Under the pieces are notes generated by a model that worked only from the letters and a program-made list of their open reading frames with translations, searched no databases and was not told where the DNA came from. A stretch of DNA of 64,000 bases, taken from contig SCFE01000101.1 in the NCBI GenBank assembly GCA_004352715.1, forward strand, positions 718,291 to 782,290. The letters run 5' to 3'. Source of the stretch: Hofstenia miamia (Eukaryota; Xenacoelomorpha; Acoela). The position numbers were made by a program, and so were the translations under genes. Shown here piece after piece: positions 1-12,269 of this stretch (positions are counted from its first letter, which is position 1; each line of letters begins with the position of its first letter).

Positions 1-3000
1 TCAATTAAAACATTTCTTTTACAAAACATTCAATTTTTTTAGAAAACTATAAAAACACAGTTTTATATATCCAGTGTGTTCAGGGGGTTCGAATCTCATT
101 GAAGAGCCAATGGGCGCGAGCAATAATTTTATTAAGTTATTTAGTAAGTATTAGACATCTATATTCTGTTAAAGAATGTTAAAACGGATCTGAAATAAGA
201 AATACGTTTAGGTATAAAATAAATGGTATTCACTCAAATCAGCATTGACTGTAATCGGTGTAATTTGTGAAGGATTAGGAATAACTTAAAGACCAACCAG
301 AAGATACTTAATGTTGGAAAATTCATGAAAAAACCTTAAATGACACAGTGTCCAAATCAAACTATCTATGAATTTTCAAATAATATTTATGGTTTCTTTA
401 AAAAAAATTGAAGTGCTCAAACTCTCAAACTAATAAAGCTATCCAAAATATGAAAGCATCATTGGGTGTAAAATGATCCCCTCTTTCATTTTCATCCTTA
501 GATTACGTGAACATTATAAATGCCGAGAATCTAAATTTTTTTCAGCCACAGCAATATACTTTTGTACATATTTTCAATAGTATTTTCGAGCACATTCACC
601 ATATCTCAGAAATTCCAAATTTTATAATAGGCTTGAATAAAATTGCTTGAAAATTTGGTAAAAATGCATTTCATAAGTCCCCAGGGAAATGCGCATAGGG
701 TATTATACTAAAATCTGAGACGATCATAAAGAGGAATGCATTGATGACACGTGATTTCAAGCACGAATACAACATACTGCTATATGCACTTCTAAAATGC
801 TAGAAATCTCTGAAATCACAAAAATTTGCATTAAAAAGTAAGGTAAAGGAGAGACAAGCGTCTAAGAGACTATACGATCGCTTAAAGTTTACAATTCTCA
901 ATCTTTGATTTTATTATCAAAGAACTTTACTGCTCTTGTAGCCTATATCGGTCAAAAGCATCTTATTTAATTAAATTTGATTTAAAGTGTAGGTAACTTG
1001 TTATGGAAAATTAATTGGAAAAACAAACTAACATTGTAACTAGTGCACATCAACTTAAATAACAATTATATTTAGTTAAAGGCAAGGAGTGTACAACAGT
1101 GTTTTACGTTTGCAGATTTAACTCTGCCCTTGAACCAGTTTATCTCCTCAGTTCAGCTCCCGGTAAAAATACACGAGGTATTTCGATAATGTGTTTGAAT
1201 TAAAATCCTCACTCCATACATTTAAAAATAAATTTCCATTAAATGACTGATATAACTTCTATCACACCGGAATCCTAAATCATTCAATTGCTTTGAATAG
1301 AAAAGTCATAGGGTTAAAAAAAGCTCTTCGTTTTTAAAGATGCGTTTGAATTTCAGGTCTAATTTATTCAAACCAACACCATGACATAAATCAATATTTG
1401 AAAATTATTGACGATATTCGTTTAAAATTAGTGGAATGCTTGGTTATAACAATAAAACTAAATGATGACAATCTACAGCCGAGACCTGTAACGTCATCAT
1501 TTACCAACAAATGGCATTTAACTATAGGTATAGGGTAACGTTGTTCACACGTTTACTAGGCCAGGCCACAGAAAATTGTACCTAAAATTCAGTCAGGTGG
1601 CGGTGCAAGAAAATTCATAACTTTCAGGGACCTAATGATTACATCGAACAGAGTAAGTAAACGCAACAAATCAAATTTCACACGGGCTTTAATGCATAAC
1701 TATGCATTTACCAATTTTAGTAAATAGTAAAATATTTTAAACGCTTAGTGCAGTGATTAAGTGAAATAACAAAAGTCATCGATTAGATTTAAACGAAATT
1801 GAATAAATGGAAATTATAATATAATTTATTATTCCTCTAATCTCATAACGCTGCCGAATTATAATACTATCAGTTAGCAGATAAGAAATATAAACTGATT
1901 GATACACATGACACTCGAAATGACTATAAATTACAAGTTCACAATTGCGATACAACCTTGTTAAACTTTAAAAAAAATGAAAAAAAAAAAAAAACCCTTT
2001 TAGACAGTGGGGAAAGGTTAAGAGGAATTAAAAGGGTTTTTAACATCATTATCAATCTTTGACTGCTTAAGATTAACAAATAATCTCGAATAGCGTTGAC
2101 TAAAACGTAGTCCATTTGTGACCATTTACTACTCATTGCGCAATAATAAAATTTTTTGTAAAACAAACTTGCACGCACTAACCGTTATACTGATGAGCCT
2201 TTAAGTAAGCAAATACACAGTGGAGCACGACATCCAACGGGAAAAAGCGCGAGCGTTGAGATGAGGGAAAATGATCCACAGTAGAAAATGTGTGTTATTA
2301 TTTATCAATTGTATATGGAACAATTAGAATCAAATCGGTAGCAAAGACCTAGACGTTTATCAATTCGTTGCCTAAGGAAACTTAAAGGTCTACTCCCATT
2401 AACGGTTAGTCACAGGACGCTGTTTTCAACGTAATATGAAAATCACTTTTAAGCACCAAAAATACACTAATGAGGACAACAATCGAAGATAAATAAAAGC
2501 AGGAACAATTCTTTGATGCAAAAACAGGTAATAATAGGTATACAATTACATGAAAGTTAGATACAAAGAAAAATATTGGAACACTTCTCAAATCAGATTT
2601 AGGTCATCCAAAATATATTCTTACTTTCAAAAACTTAACAACAAATGATCAAATAACAGCTTGGCAATAAAATTCATTCAGGCTTAATTAGAATTTCAGA
2701 AATCAGGCTACTCATTAAAAATAAAAGTTGTATAAATAGGGCGATTATTATAAACTTTAAACAGGAAAAGCTGACCTTACGAATTAGTTTGAAAAGGTTG
2801 AAAACAGACCGTACAAAACAAATATTACTCAAAGGTGCAGAAATAGCAAATAATATAAGGCACCACGTTTTCTCCAAGAAAATGTCTTCTTTTTCGTTAG
2901 TTTTCAAAAAAGACGCTACTTGGAGACTAAACCTTTTGCAAGAGTAAATACTCAGAGGGCGACAAGTCCGTTTCTTGGAAATTTATTTATTCACTTACTT

Positions 3001-4431
3001 TCAACAAATTGATTTATTTGATGAATTTTTGAAAATAATGACCTAATTAACCGACGGTAACCAAAAATGGATTTTATAATAGTTTTTTTATATAACCATG
3101 TCCTTTTGGGAGATAACGAAATGATAATACTAAAAGCAATATTTGATAAAATAATTTTATCTAATAGTAGAAACATGTGGAATGAACATAAAGCACCCAC
3201 ACAACGTATTTTACAAAGTTAGTTACACTTGTATGACAAATCTACATAAACTCCAAGTGCAGAGGCAGTAACCAATCCCAAGATAAAAAATAATTAACAA
3301 TTTTCGCATGGAAAGTAAACAAATTGAAATTGAAATAATTCCGGAGATTGGTGATGCATGTGACATTCAAGAAATACAAAATCATAAATTTGTAAAGAAT
3401 GTCAATACCTGATAACACATTTTTATTTGTCATTGCGAATTATACATTATGATAAAGAGATATACAAAGCTGGAAAATTCAATTAGCCAATATATTCGAA
3501 GAAATACAAAAGAACTTTGGGAAGTAATTGAAAAATAGCCAATGCAAAGAATTGACCAGGTTGATCCAGCAGTGGTTGAATCGAGGCACTAAATGCCAAA
3601 AATGATTATAGTTTAGAACTATCCAATGAATAACTCACAGAACTGCTAAACAAAAATAAACAGTCAAGGTTAGTTGTTGGTTCCCACCCATGCGCTTTCT
3701 CTCCCATTAACCAGAACATTATTTAATGAAAAAATTTACAACGCTTCAAAGTAAAATATTGAATCTTTTCATGTACCCACTTCTTTGCAAACATTTTCAC
3801 TATTCCAATTGAACATTTTCATCAGTAAAAAAGGTTTGCACACTTAAAAGGACATATTCAGTCTAAGGCTAATTTATTTAGTTGAAGTTCAATCTTAAGA
3901 AGACAACACTAATTACTAAGGGTGACAAAATGCATGTTAACAAAACATTGCTTAACTTAATAATGTAACATAAAGGTATTATTAGAGTTTTTCATAAATT
4001 GATAGAACATGAAAAAGTTATTTACCCAAAGTACATTACTAGAGATGGAATGCTTAAACAATGAGAAGCAAAGAAGATTGTTCAGCCTAGCGATTTAAGG
4101 AAAACTCTTTATGATGCTAAAACAGTAGCATTAAATCGTTAAGCAAAATTAATGGGTTTGGCTCAAAATGATTATAACTGGGCATAAAGTCATTAAGAGA
4201 CACTAACAATCAAAGTTTATCATTGGTCTCAAATTTTTCAGAATAAACAATATTAAAATTTAGCCCTAAAATATCAATTACGAGTCAAAATATTGACATA
4301 TTATGGTGGCTAAGAATATAATAATTAGGCAGATGCTCATTTTTCGTAAGAATGCAATTATAATAATTTTGCGCCAACCGCATAAATTAAAGTTGATGCG
4401 GTCACTTGCATTGTTATTTATATATATATAT
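1..4431. other. Gene-free AT-rich stretch
   Basis: I see no supportable gene on either strand. Open frames are short, rich in Phe/Ile/Lys/Asn and lack motifs. Positions 82-96 contain a GGTTCGAATCT-like box reminiscent of a tRNA B box, but no A box or cloverleaf is evident. Positions 3581-3640 match 40911-40970 (see the repeat entry), and 540-620 loosely resembles 41150-41260, so part of this stretch is old dispersed repeat. Confidence 0.6.
3581..3640 (+). repeat. Dispersed repeat fragment, copy A
   Basis: An ungapped 60-base match, about 50 of 60 identical, to 40911-40970 in Mondo intron 11. Both start TCGAGG and end AACTCACAG. The family is unknown and no coding motif is visible. Confidence 0.6.
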
Positions 4432-4614
4432 NNNNNNNNNNNNNNNNNNNNNNNNNNNNNNNNNNNNNNNNNNNNNNNNNNNNNNNNNNNNNNNNNNNNN
4501 NNNNNNNNNNNNNNNNNNNNNNNNNNNNNNNNNNNNNNNNNNNNNNNNNNNNNNNNNNNNNNNNNNNNNNNNNNNNNNNNNNNNNNNNNNNNNNNNNNNN
4601 NNNNNNNNNNNNNN
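4432..4614. other. Assembly gap (183 N) in a TA microsatellite
   Basis: The run of N is bordered by (TA)n on both sides (4420-4431 and 4615-4639), so the missing sequence is probably a longer TA repeat. Apparent reading frames through it are artefacts. Confidence 0.95.
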
Positions 4615-4934
4615 TATATATATATATATATATATATATCTTACTAATGAATATGACAGAAATGCATTTATTCCATTGTCAAATTTATAATACACATGCA
4701 TTTACAAACGTACACACCGTGATAGAGGGCTATTATTACTAATTTCCAAAGCATCTTGCATATTCAAAAGGCAAGAAAAAGAATTAGAGGATAACTTTGT
4801 CAAAAGAATGTGGTTTGAAAATAGAATCGTTTCAGCTTGTAGACTTATTTGCTGAACGCATTAAAAAATTTCAAGCCAACTTTTACAATGTCAAAACTAT
4901 CGAATTACAGAATGCTTGCTTTTAACCTTGACAA

Positions 4935-5420
4935 ATTTGTTCAATGGGAGATTTCAATGTAGACTATTTTGATTATCGCGAGAGAAATGTTGTTAACAAC
5001 CGTATCAATTTAAGAATAATCATTTATACTCTAAAGCAATGAGAGACTATAACATACATGAAAAAAACAGCTACAATAGTTCAACAATAAAGATTTTCTG
5101 CAGCTTTTCGGATTACAACTTATTTTGTAGCGATTGATAGAAGCCGCAATGTTAAAATTTGGAATATGTCTAAGTCGCTGTTAAAATTTTTCAAACTTTG
5201 CATTTTCAGCGTTTCTAAAGATTTAGGAGTAGACAATTAGGACAATGTCAACGCATAGAACAAACTTTGTTTGAAGAAAACTTAATAGACAATAGTTTCA
5301 GTATTAATAAAGTAAATTTCATAAATGATTTTGTTATTAGAGAATTAATATTATTTCTAAATATGACACCACATAAAAGCATGTTTTGGGTTGGGCTTAA
5401 TGCGTTCAACTGAATTAAAA
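4935..5420 (+). pseudogene. Degenerate LINE endonuclease/pre-RT fragment
   Basis: Conceptual translation near 4945 gives MGDFNVDYFDY, which matches the GDFN motif of APE-type endonucleases in CR1/Jockey-like LINEs. Around 5320-5400, INDFVIRELILFLN and the following residues resemble the linker before the reverse transcriptase. Stops and frame changes are frequent, so this is an old, dead fragment. The same motif, GDFNINYFN, occurs in the CR1-like element at 12.2-14.9 kb on the other strand. The call rests on short motifs only. Confidence 0.35.
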
Positions 5421-6602
5421 TTTCACTTTCAGTTATAAATTGGATTCGAGCAATTCACTTCAAAAAGTTCGCCCATTTCTATTTGAGTTTTATAGTTTAG
5501 TCTTTCGCCTAAACATGTATTCGTTAAGTTATGCACAATTACCAATTGTAATGACAAAACAGCACTAGATTAGGGTAAAAATTAAAAATAACGTGTAAAT
5601 TGAAAAGGGAATGTTATAAAAGCTAACACTTCCCATGGAAACTGTATTAGCAATTTGCCTTTCAATGTTTATCAGCCGTATGAAATGTATTATTTAAACA
5701 TCGAGCAAATTAATCACGATTTTATTGAAACCGCTACCAATACTATCACAGTCAAACGAAGTTGGCTGTTAGGCAAGAAATGTCAAGATCTTACCGGTAA
5801 TACATGGAAAATACAATTGAGTTTTCTTTTGTAGTCTTTGCTAATTGTGTTAGCTTAGAGTTATTAATGCAAATTCAACTAGGTGATATTCGAGGATGTA
5901 CAGGTGTAACTTTTACGGGTATGTGTACAATGAATCTTATACGGACGAGTACAGGTATCAGAAATCCCTTCTCCGCATAACCCTACTTTAGATCATTACT
6001 GTATATGCCAACTAGCTATTTCTAATTTTGCATGCTGGAAATAATAATTACTTAATATATTTCAAAACTCAAACAAGAAAGGCATTTCATTAATTCAAAA
6101 TTGGATAAATAATAACATTTTAAAGGAATTTAAATAATTTCTTGCTGTAATGTTTTAAATAGAAAATCTATTAATTTTGTAAATATTGGGACTGATTAAA
6201 AATATGAATACCTTAGAGGTTATGTAAGACAAAATATCCGATCCATCAAAACCTTGTTGTCTTAGTGCGTTTTTACGAGATCATCCTCCGTATTTACAAA
6301 AATACATGAAATTAAGTGAATATCTGGAAATTATATTACAAATTTGTTTCAGTTTTAATTCAGCTTTACAGTTCTTATTTAATTATACGTCAGTAAATGA
6401 GATTTTCGAAATGTAGTAGTTTTAGTATAAAAGCAAAACATACGTTCAATACTAGTTGCTCTTCTGCTCGACAACACACTCATTAGATACTTGAAAAGTG
6501 TGAATTTGTACATAATGATTATCAACATTTTACTAGAAAATATTACAACAAAAATTATACAATATATAGAAATATGATTGATAACAACTAGGACCTTGAG
6601 AG
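5421..6602. other. Gene-free stretch
   Basis: No supportable gene, RNA or element seen. Parts could be further decay of the LINE fragment just upstream, but no motif supports this. Confidence 0.5.
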
Positions 6603-7571
6603 CAGGCTTGTTCAAAAGATAATCTGGCAAAAGATAATCTTCGATAAGATTATCTAGATAACCTATTTTTAACTAAATATTCAGTCCAATAACCTATCTT
6701 ATACAGTAGATAGTAAATGATTATCGACTCGATAACCTTTTAGGATAATATTTTATTTCTGCTATAGCTAACGGTTCACTATGACAGCAAAAGCAAACAT
6801 TTTATAAAGTTCATAACAGTAATGAACATATGCACGCATTTCTTTTAAATGATAATTGCAATTTAGCGGGAACGCTTTAACACAAAAGTAATCCCAACCA
6901 ATAATTGTTATGGTTTGCCACTGATTAGGGACGACAGTTAACTATTAATAGCGTAAACATACCCGCCAAATCCACGTCATTATAACACGTGCTAGCAGTT
7001 CACTCTATTAAATTTATATAAAAAACTTGGGATTGGGTAAAATTTTAGACTATTAACCCCCGAAGCAATTGGTAGCAGTAAATCAGACAAGCTCATAGTT
7101 GTCATCTGCACAACACGCAGCCCTTGTTAAATGCGTTTTTGAGCCTGCTACTGCAAATGTGACTCATCAATGCTGGGAAAAACTTGCAGAACACGGGTAT
7201 TAGTTTACTAATGCTTACGGCAAACAAACATAGTTCCTTAGTCTCAATAATGGCTGCATATGGTTAGGTGAGACGTAATAGTGTATTTAAGGTCATGTAC
7301 ACTCTATAAAATATTTTTCATTTATCATTGCAATTTAAATTGAACTGGGATGACTAATTTATATAATAAAAGTTTACATTGTGTTATATTTGTAAAATAA
7401 ATATTTGGCGAAAAATACATTTAAACTATAATATTCTACAGGTATATACTATTTATCAAGATAATCTAGATTATCTAGATAACCTATCTTGAAGGAAATC
7501 ATTATTGAAATAATCTATTTTTAGCTTTTTTGAAAGAGGTATTATCGCCGATAAGATTTTGAACAAGCCTG
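6603..7571. mobile_element. Non-autonomous hAT-type element (969 bp)
   Basis: The ends are inverted: CAGGCTTGTTCAAAA at 6603-6617 and its complement at 7557-7571. The flanking octamers CTTGAGAG (6595-6602) and CTTGAAAG (7572-7579) differ at one base, consistent with the 8-bp target duplication of hAT elements, as is the CAG terminus. Subterminal regions repeat motifs such as GATAATCT and GATAACCT on both sides (6620-6740 and 7455-7515). These are candidate transposase-binding arrays. No transposase frame is present, so it would need a partner element. Confidence 0.72.
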
Positions 7572-8780
7572 CTTGAAAGTAATCTGAAATCTTTTTCGAA
7601 TTGAGGTGACAAAAGCAGTTTATTGAAAATAGCCCATGAATGTATATTTTATTGAGTATTTTCAGAAGTGAACTTCATTCCACAACAGTAGAAGCCGGAA
7701 TTAAATAAAAGTATAGGTATAAAATTGATTACAGTAATTTGTTAGAGTAGGTGTTACGAATATGAATGATACTTCCATTTCTGAATGGGACAATTAAATA
7801 TTAAGTTAACGGAATGAAATATACTAACAGACACAATCTACATATAAGCAGGTACTATTAAACACAAGTGTATAATCAGGCATGCAAGATCAGGGAGGCT
7901 ACAGGACGATAACTCCGCCAATTTTTGTGATGCAATTTAATTTCTTACGAAACAATTAAGTTCATATATTTTCAATTATATATAATGTAGAAAGTAATAG
8001 TTAATAATTGTGTAACACATTAAAGAATCAATGAGATGCAATCGAGTTATACTTTATTATGTGCACAATTGGCTCACACCCATGTTAGGGCATTGGCGAG
8101 AGCCCCCACGCTTTTCATGGCTTAGACAAAGCGGGATTATTTTCAGTTGTAATATTTCGACTTCATGATAATCTATTTACTGTATTGTCTACGCTCTTGT
8201 TAAATTAAAAAAAACAATCAGTAGATAACAAAATCATTAACTACTTAAATTTACGATTGACGGCTTATTGTTTGACGTATTTAACCTAACAAACATTTCA
8301 AAATATAAGCTAATTTATGAAGAATGTATATTACATATGTATTAGTATAAATATTCGAAATAAATTCAATTTTTCTAAGTTTTTCATAGACTAAGGCTAG
8401 AGAAAGACATCTAATTGAAAAATATCATTTTCAACAAATAGAGGTTCTAAAAATGCAGAGTAGGTATATTATCTCAATAGACAATAGTTTACGTCACCTT
8501 TCGACACAACTACAACAAACACCATAGTTTTATTATTTATACTTACATTAAAACGAGTATTTCGTTTTCATCAAATATTATTCAAAATTTTAGTAATTTT
8601 CGTATAGTAAATATTGTCCAAAAACAACTTGTTCAAAAGGTAGCAAAATGGCCTTTTTACAATTCATTGATTGGTTCGTAATTTTGTCAACAACAATTTT
8701 CTTAAATTCTTAATAACGGTAAATGGTCTAACTAAAGTATAGTACAAAGTTACATCGATTGGAATGTATATCGACTAAAG
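7572..8780. other. Gene-free stretch
   Basis: No gene recognised. A short GC-richer island at about 8073-8135 stands out from the AT-rich surroundings, but I could not match it to an snRNA, tRNA or transposon end. Confidence 0.5.
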
Positions 8781-8785
8781 AATTT

Positions 8786-8835
8786 GCAATCGTACAGTTA
8801 GTACAGTACAGACATAGGTGCTTGCTTTTTGATAC

Positions 8836-8877
<42 letters not shown>

Positions 8878-8898
8878 NAGGTGCTTGCTTTTTGATAC

Positions 8899-8938
<40 letters not shown>

Positions 8939-9640
8939 ATGCATCAAATACTAGACTGAGAGGGCTACAGAGTTTATATTCACCGGAATTTACATTGACA
9001 AAAGAATTTACATCAGACAGAGTTTTTCAATTTATAAAATTTGCAAAAGAAATCAATGATAGCCAAACTCTCTATTGAAAATACACTCTATTTTTTACAA
9101 ATGGATATTATTAGTGTAAGAAATTTGAAATTATTGAAAATTTGAAAAATGCTCATTTGAACTCAGAAGTTGATATGTATATATGCAAAATCAGAAAACC
9201 CTAACTTCTGCCTAGCTACTAGCAATTAAATTGAATTTATGATTCATCAAAATCAATCTCACACATAACCATATTCAATCTTTAACTAAGACTTAGTATT
9301 TTTATGTGAAGATTGTGAAAACAAGTTGAATACACATAATCAATTGCTTAAGTTTCTGATAAAAATTGTGATGTAAATTCTTTGTTGTTACCTCACCATG
9401 GTCTATAGGAGCTTTGAAAGTGGTTGATAAAAACTTTGGTAGATGTAAATTGTGGTTGATGAATATTCTGAACAAGTTCAATTCCTAAATCTATTTAAAT
9501 TTTGGTTGATGTATGCTCTGTTTGATTTAAATTCTGGTTAATTCAAATTTTTGTTGATGAAAATTCATGGCAATTTAAAATCCTTAGTCTATGTAAGTTC
9601 TAGTTGATCTAAACTCTGTATGCTCAGGTAAACAAGCACT
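8786..9640 (+). repeat. Dispersed repeat family with internal 15-17-bp units, copy A
   Basis: This segment shares long, gapped similarity with 62616-63215. Both open with GCAAT(C/A)GT(A/G)CAGTTAG, share GTAAGAAATTTGAAATTATTG, and end in an array of loosely repeated units of the form GTTGATGTAAATTCTG (9410-9640 here). The unit resembles a degenerate minisatellite. No coding potential is seen. The left part is disturbed by a TA microsatellite and an assembly join. Confidence 0.65.
8817..8940. other. Probable assembly duplication around a single-N join
   Basis: The sequence AGGTGCTTGCTTTTTGATAC followed by (AT)n occurs immediately before and again immediately after the single N at 8878. The simplest reading is two overlapping contig ends that were not merged, not a biological tandem duplication. 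Confidence 0.75.
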
Positions 9641-9784
9641 TTTCAAAACCAACAATGCAAATTTTGTTTCTGAGTTACTTATTTTCTCATGGAACCACTG
9701 TACTACAAATGGCCAATAGTAATTACATTGAAATGAAACCACATTGAGTAGAAAATTAGTTCAAATAGAAATCACATCTATTGT

Positions 9785-9802
9785 GATGTGTATAAGAGAC
9801 AG
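9785..9802 (+). other. Tn5/Nextera mosaic-end sequence (library artefact)
   Basis: GATGTGTATAAGAGACAG at these 18 bases equals 18 of the 19 bases of the hyperactive-Tn5 mosaic end used in Nextera library kits. CACATCT lies a few bases upstream, as a remnant of the facing adapter of a mate-pair junction would. This is sequencing adapter left in the assembly, not host DNA, so the bases left and right of it may not be truly adjacent. Confidence 0.88.
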
Positions 9803-11524
9803 TTGGTGGGCTAGGACAGCTCCTTTGTTAACATTCAAATTGTGCATCATTGGCTTTGTGCAGTTGTTAAATTAATCTCTAATCATTTTCATCAAGATCA
9901 TGTATAGAGGAGTAGAAGATTTCTTAGAATAATTTATCCTGTTTTATTGCTTGTAATGATAATTGTTCAAGAATTAATTGAGAAATTCATTTTTTGAGAA
10001 TTGAGAATGAGATTAAATACTTAGAAAAATGGAAACAGATAATTGAGAATTACATTTGATTTTTAGGAATTAGATAGAAATAGCCAAGTTCTCAAGAATC
10101 ATAATGTAAACAACATTACTTATTATTCTAAGAATACCTTAATATGATTAATTATGTATCCTCGATAATTAGCTTTCAGACAAGCTGTTTAGTAACTGTT
10201 ATCACATTTAAAAAATATCAAATTATTAATATCACCTTCTTTTGATTTGCATGGGCTATTCTTCCAAGAACCACAAACGCAGATTTTTATCAAACTTAAC
10301 TAAGAAAGCATTAAATGCTATCATCAATAAAGGACCCAGTAAACATTTCATTAATTATTGAAATAGATAAAATTTTAATGTTATTTTTTTAAAAATTACC
10401 CAATAGTTTTATATATTTTAGGAAGAAAAGGTTAATAATAGAAACTAACATCAATAAAAATTGATGCTTGATTTGCACTCGTTCCTGAATATAAAAAATG
10501 AGGGTAATTTAAGAAAAATGAATATTATCTTTTGTGAATCTACTCAGTTATTTAGATCTTTCGTATTTGGAGAAACTATATTTTGGTGAAGTGCTGTTTA
10601 TGTTAATTAGAATAAAATTAAGTTTGCACGGCTACTTTTGCCGAAAAAGGTTATTACAATGATAACAGGCATACACTATTTATTAAAATAATATGAAGTG
10701 TTGGAAATATTTGAATTTGAATATATATGGGTGATGGCTTCTTCACGCGTTCGCTACGAGCCCTAATGTTTATCAGAATCTCGCCCTTATACTAAAGAAA
10801 AACTTGATTATTTTAATATAGTGGGAATGCAAACCTTAATAAACTTAAAAATTTGAAAAAATCAGGCATGCGTAATTTTAGAACATTATGAACTGAGCCT
10901 AATGCCATAAAACCTCTATTCTCTTGCAATAATTTATCAATATTCAAAAATCGCTTATTCAAATAAAAAAACTATTATCAAATACATCATAGTCAAGTTT
11001 TAGAAGAAGTGTGAATCATTATCGTTTGTTTCTTCATGATTAGCAAGGCCTTGATGAAAATAAATTCGACAAAGGTATACCACATGCTACATTTTAAACC
11101 CGTAGAAAAAGCTATTAGGATTGCAGCCTCAAACTATTCCAATTCAAGTTTTTCTTTTTTTCAATAAAAAATTATCAATTAATTCGTATTATATTTAAAT
11201 TTAATTTTCCAGGTAATTGATAAAATAGTAGTTTTTTAATGCAGCGTCGAATTTTTTCATTTAGTTTGAATGAGGACATATTAAAACTCAGCGCTAATTT
11301 TTTGAAAAGACAAGTTTGAAAGGCGAATGTGCAGAATGGTCCCAAGCGGAAGCACGTGATCAAAATAAACACTACTAAGAGGTAAAAAACGAAATTTCGA
11401 TGTCGACCGATAGCTTAGCATAAATAAAATTCGTAAGAAGCGATAGCACGCAGTAAATATATTGATAAATAAAATAAGATTAGACTTCAAAATTACTAAA
11501 TATAAAAGTATATTAACAGAAATC
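9803..11524. other. Gene-free stretch
   Basis: No supportable gene or element seen. Two overlapping - strand open frames around 11175-11490 lack motifs and look like chance. Confidence 0.5.
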
Positions 11525-12049
11525 CAGTGTTGACCAGTTAAATTAATTTAACTATTTTTCACAAGTTAAACTATTTTCATTTAATTTAACTGAATAGTTT
11601 AACTATTTACAAATTGAGACTGAAAGAATAGGTAAGAGATTGTCTGCATAAAAAATGCTTAGCCCGTTGGCGACAAGAGTTTGTTGCAAACGTAGCTTCG
11701 CGGGAGAGACATAAATGGTGCAATAAAAACAGAATTTCTTCAATGCTTCAGAATTATTTAACTATTCAGAATTAAAGTAAAATATAACAAACGATAATCG
11801 GTGAAATTCTAAAATCACATCAAACAATTTCGAATGAAATTTTATCATCGTATCCAACCATTATCAAATGAGTTTTCAATTTTCAGTCGATTTTTACGAT
11901 TTTCAGTCAAATATGATGCTTTTAAAAAACTTCGTTTTCATTTTAACTAAATAGTTAATAGTTAAACTACTGAAGTGAATTAATTTAACTTTAACTATAA
12001 CTAATTGGTTAAACTATAGTTAAACTATTAGTTTAATTGGTCATCACTG
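11525..12049. mobile_element. Non-autonomous hAT-type MITE (525 bp) with perfect 8-bp TSD
   Basis: Imperfect terminal inverted repeats begin CAGTGTTGACCAGTTAAA at 11525 and, on the other strand, CAGTGATGACCAATTAAA at 12049. CAGAAATC is duplicated exactly at 11517-11524 and 12050-12057. An 8-bp target duplication and CAGTG termini indicate a hAT-superfamily MITE. The ends are rich in TTTAACTAT/ATAGTTAAA repeats. No transposase is encoded. Confidence 0.85.
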
Positions 12050-12269
12050 CAGAAATCCCTAAATTTATACATCTTAAATAAGAATCAAGGCCAATTTATT
12101 GCTCAATGAATGCAAAAAATCTACATACTAACACGTGACAAAAGAAAAATAAAATATAAACAAATATTTAACCACAAATTAATATGTACAATATATACAA
12201 ATATAATCAATGTTTGTGTGAATGTGCTCAATGTTGGCTGTAAGTTTTGAATACATGACATGTATTACC

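Noticed and set aside
82-96. tRNA gene or tRNA-derived SINE at the left edge
   Set aside because: Only a B-box-like GGTTCGAATCT is present. No A box or foldable cloverleaf was seen.
4303-4701. Reading frames rich in Ile-Tyr across the first gap
   Set aside because: They are translations of TA repeats and N. The same applies to frames through 28052-28176, 28672-29267 and 37747-38746.
8073-8135. Spliceosomal snRNA in a GC-rich island
   Set aside because: It does not match the conserved U1, U2, U4, U5 or U6 segments I can recall.
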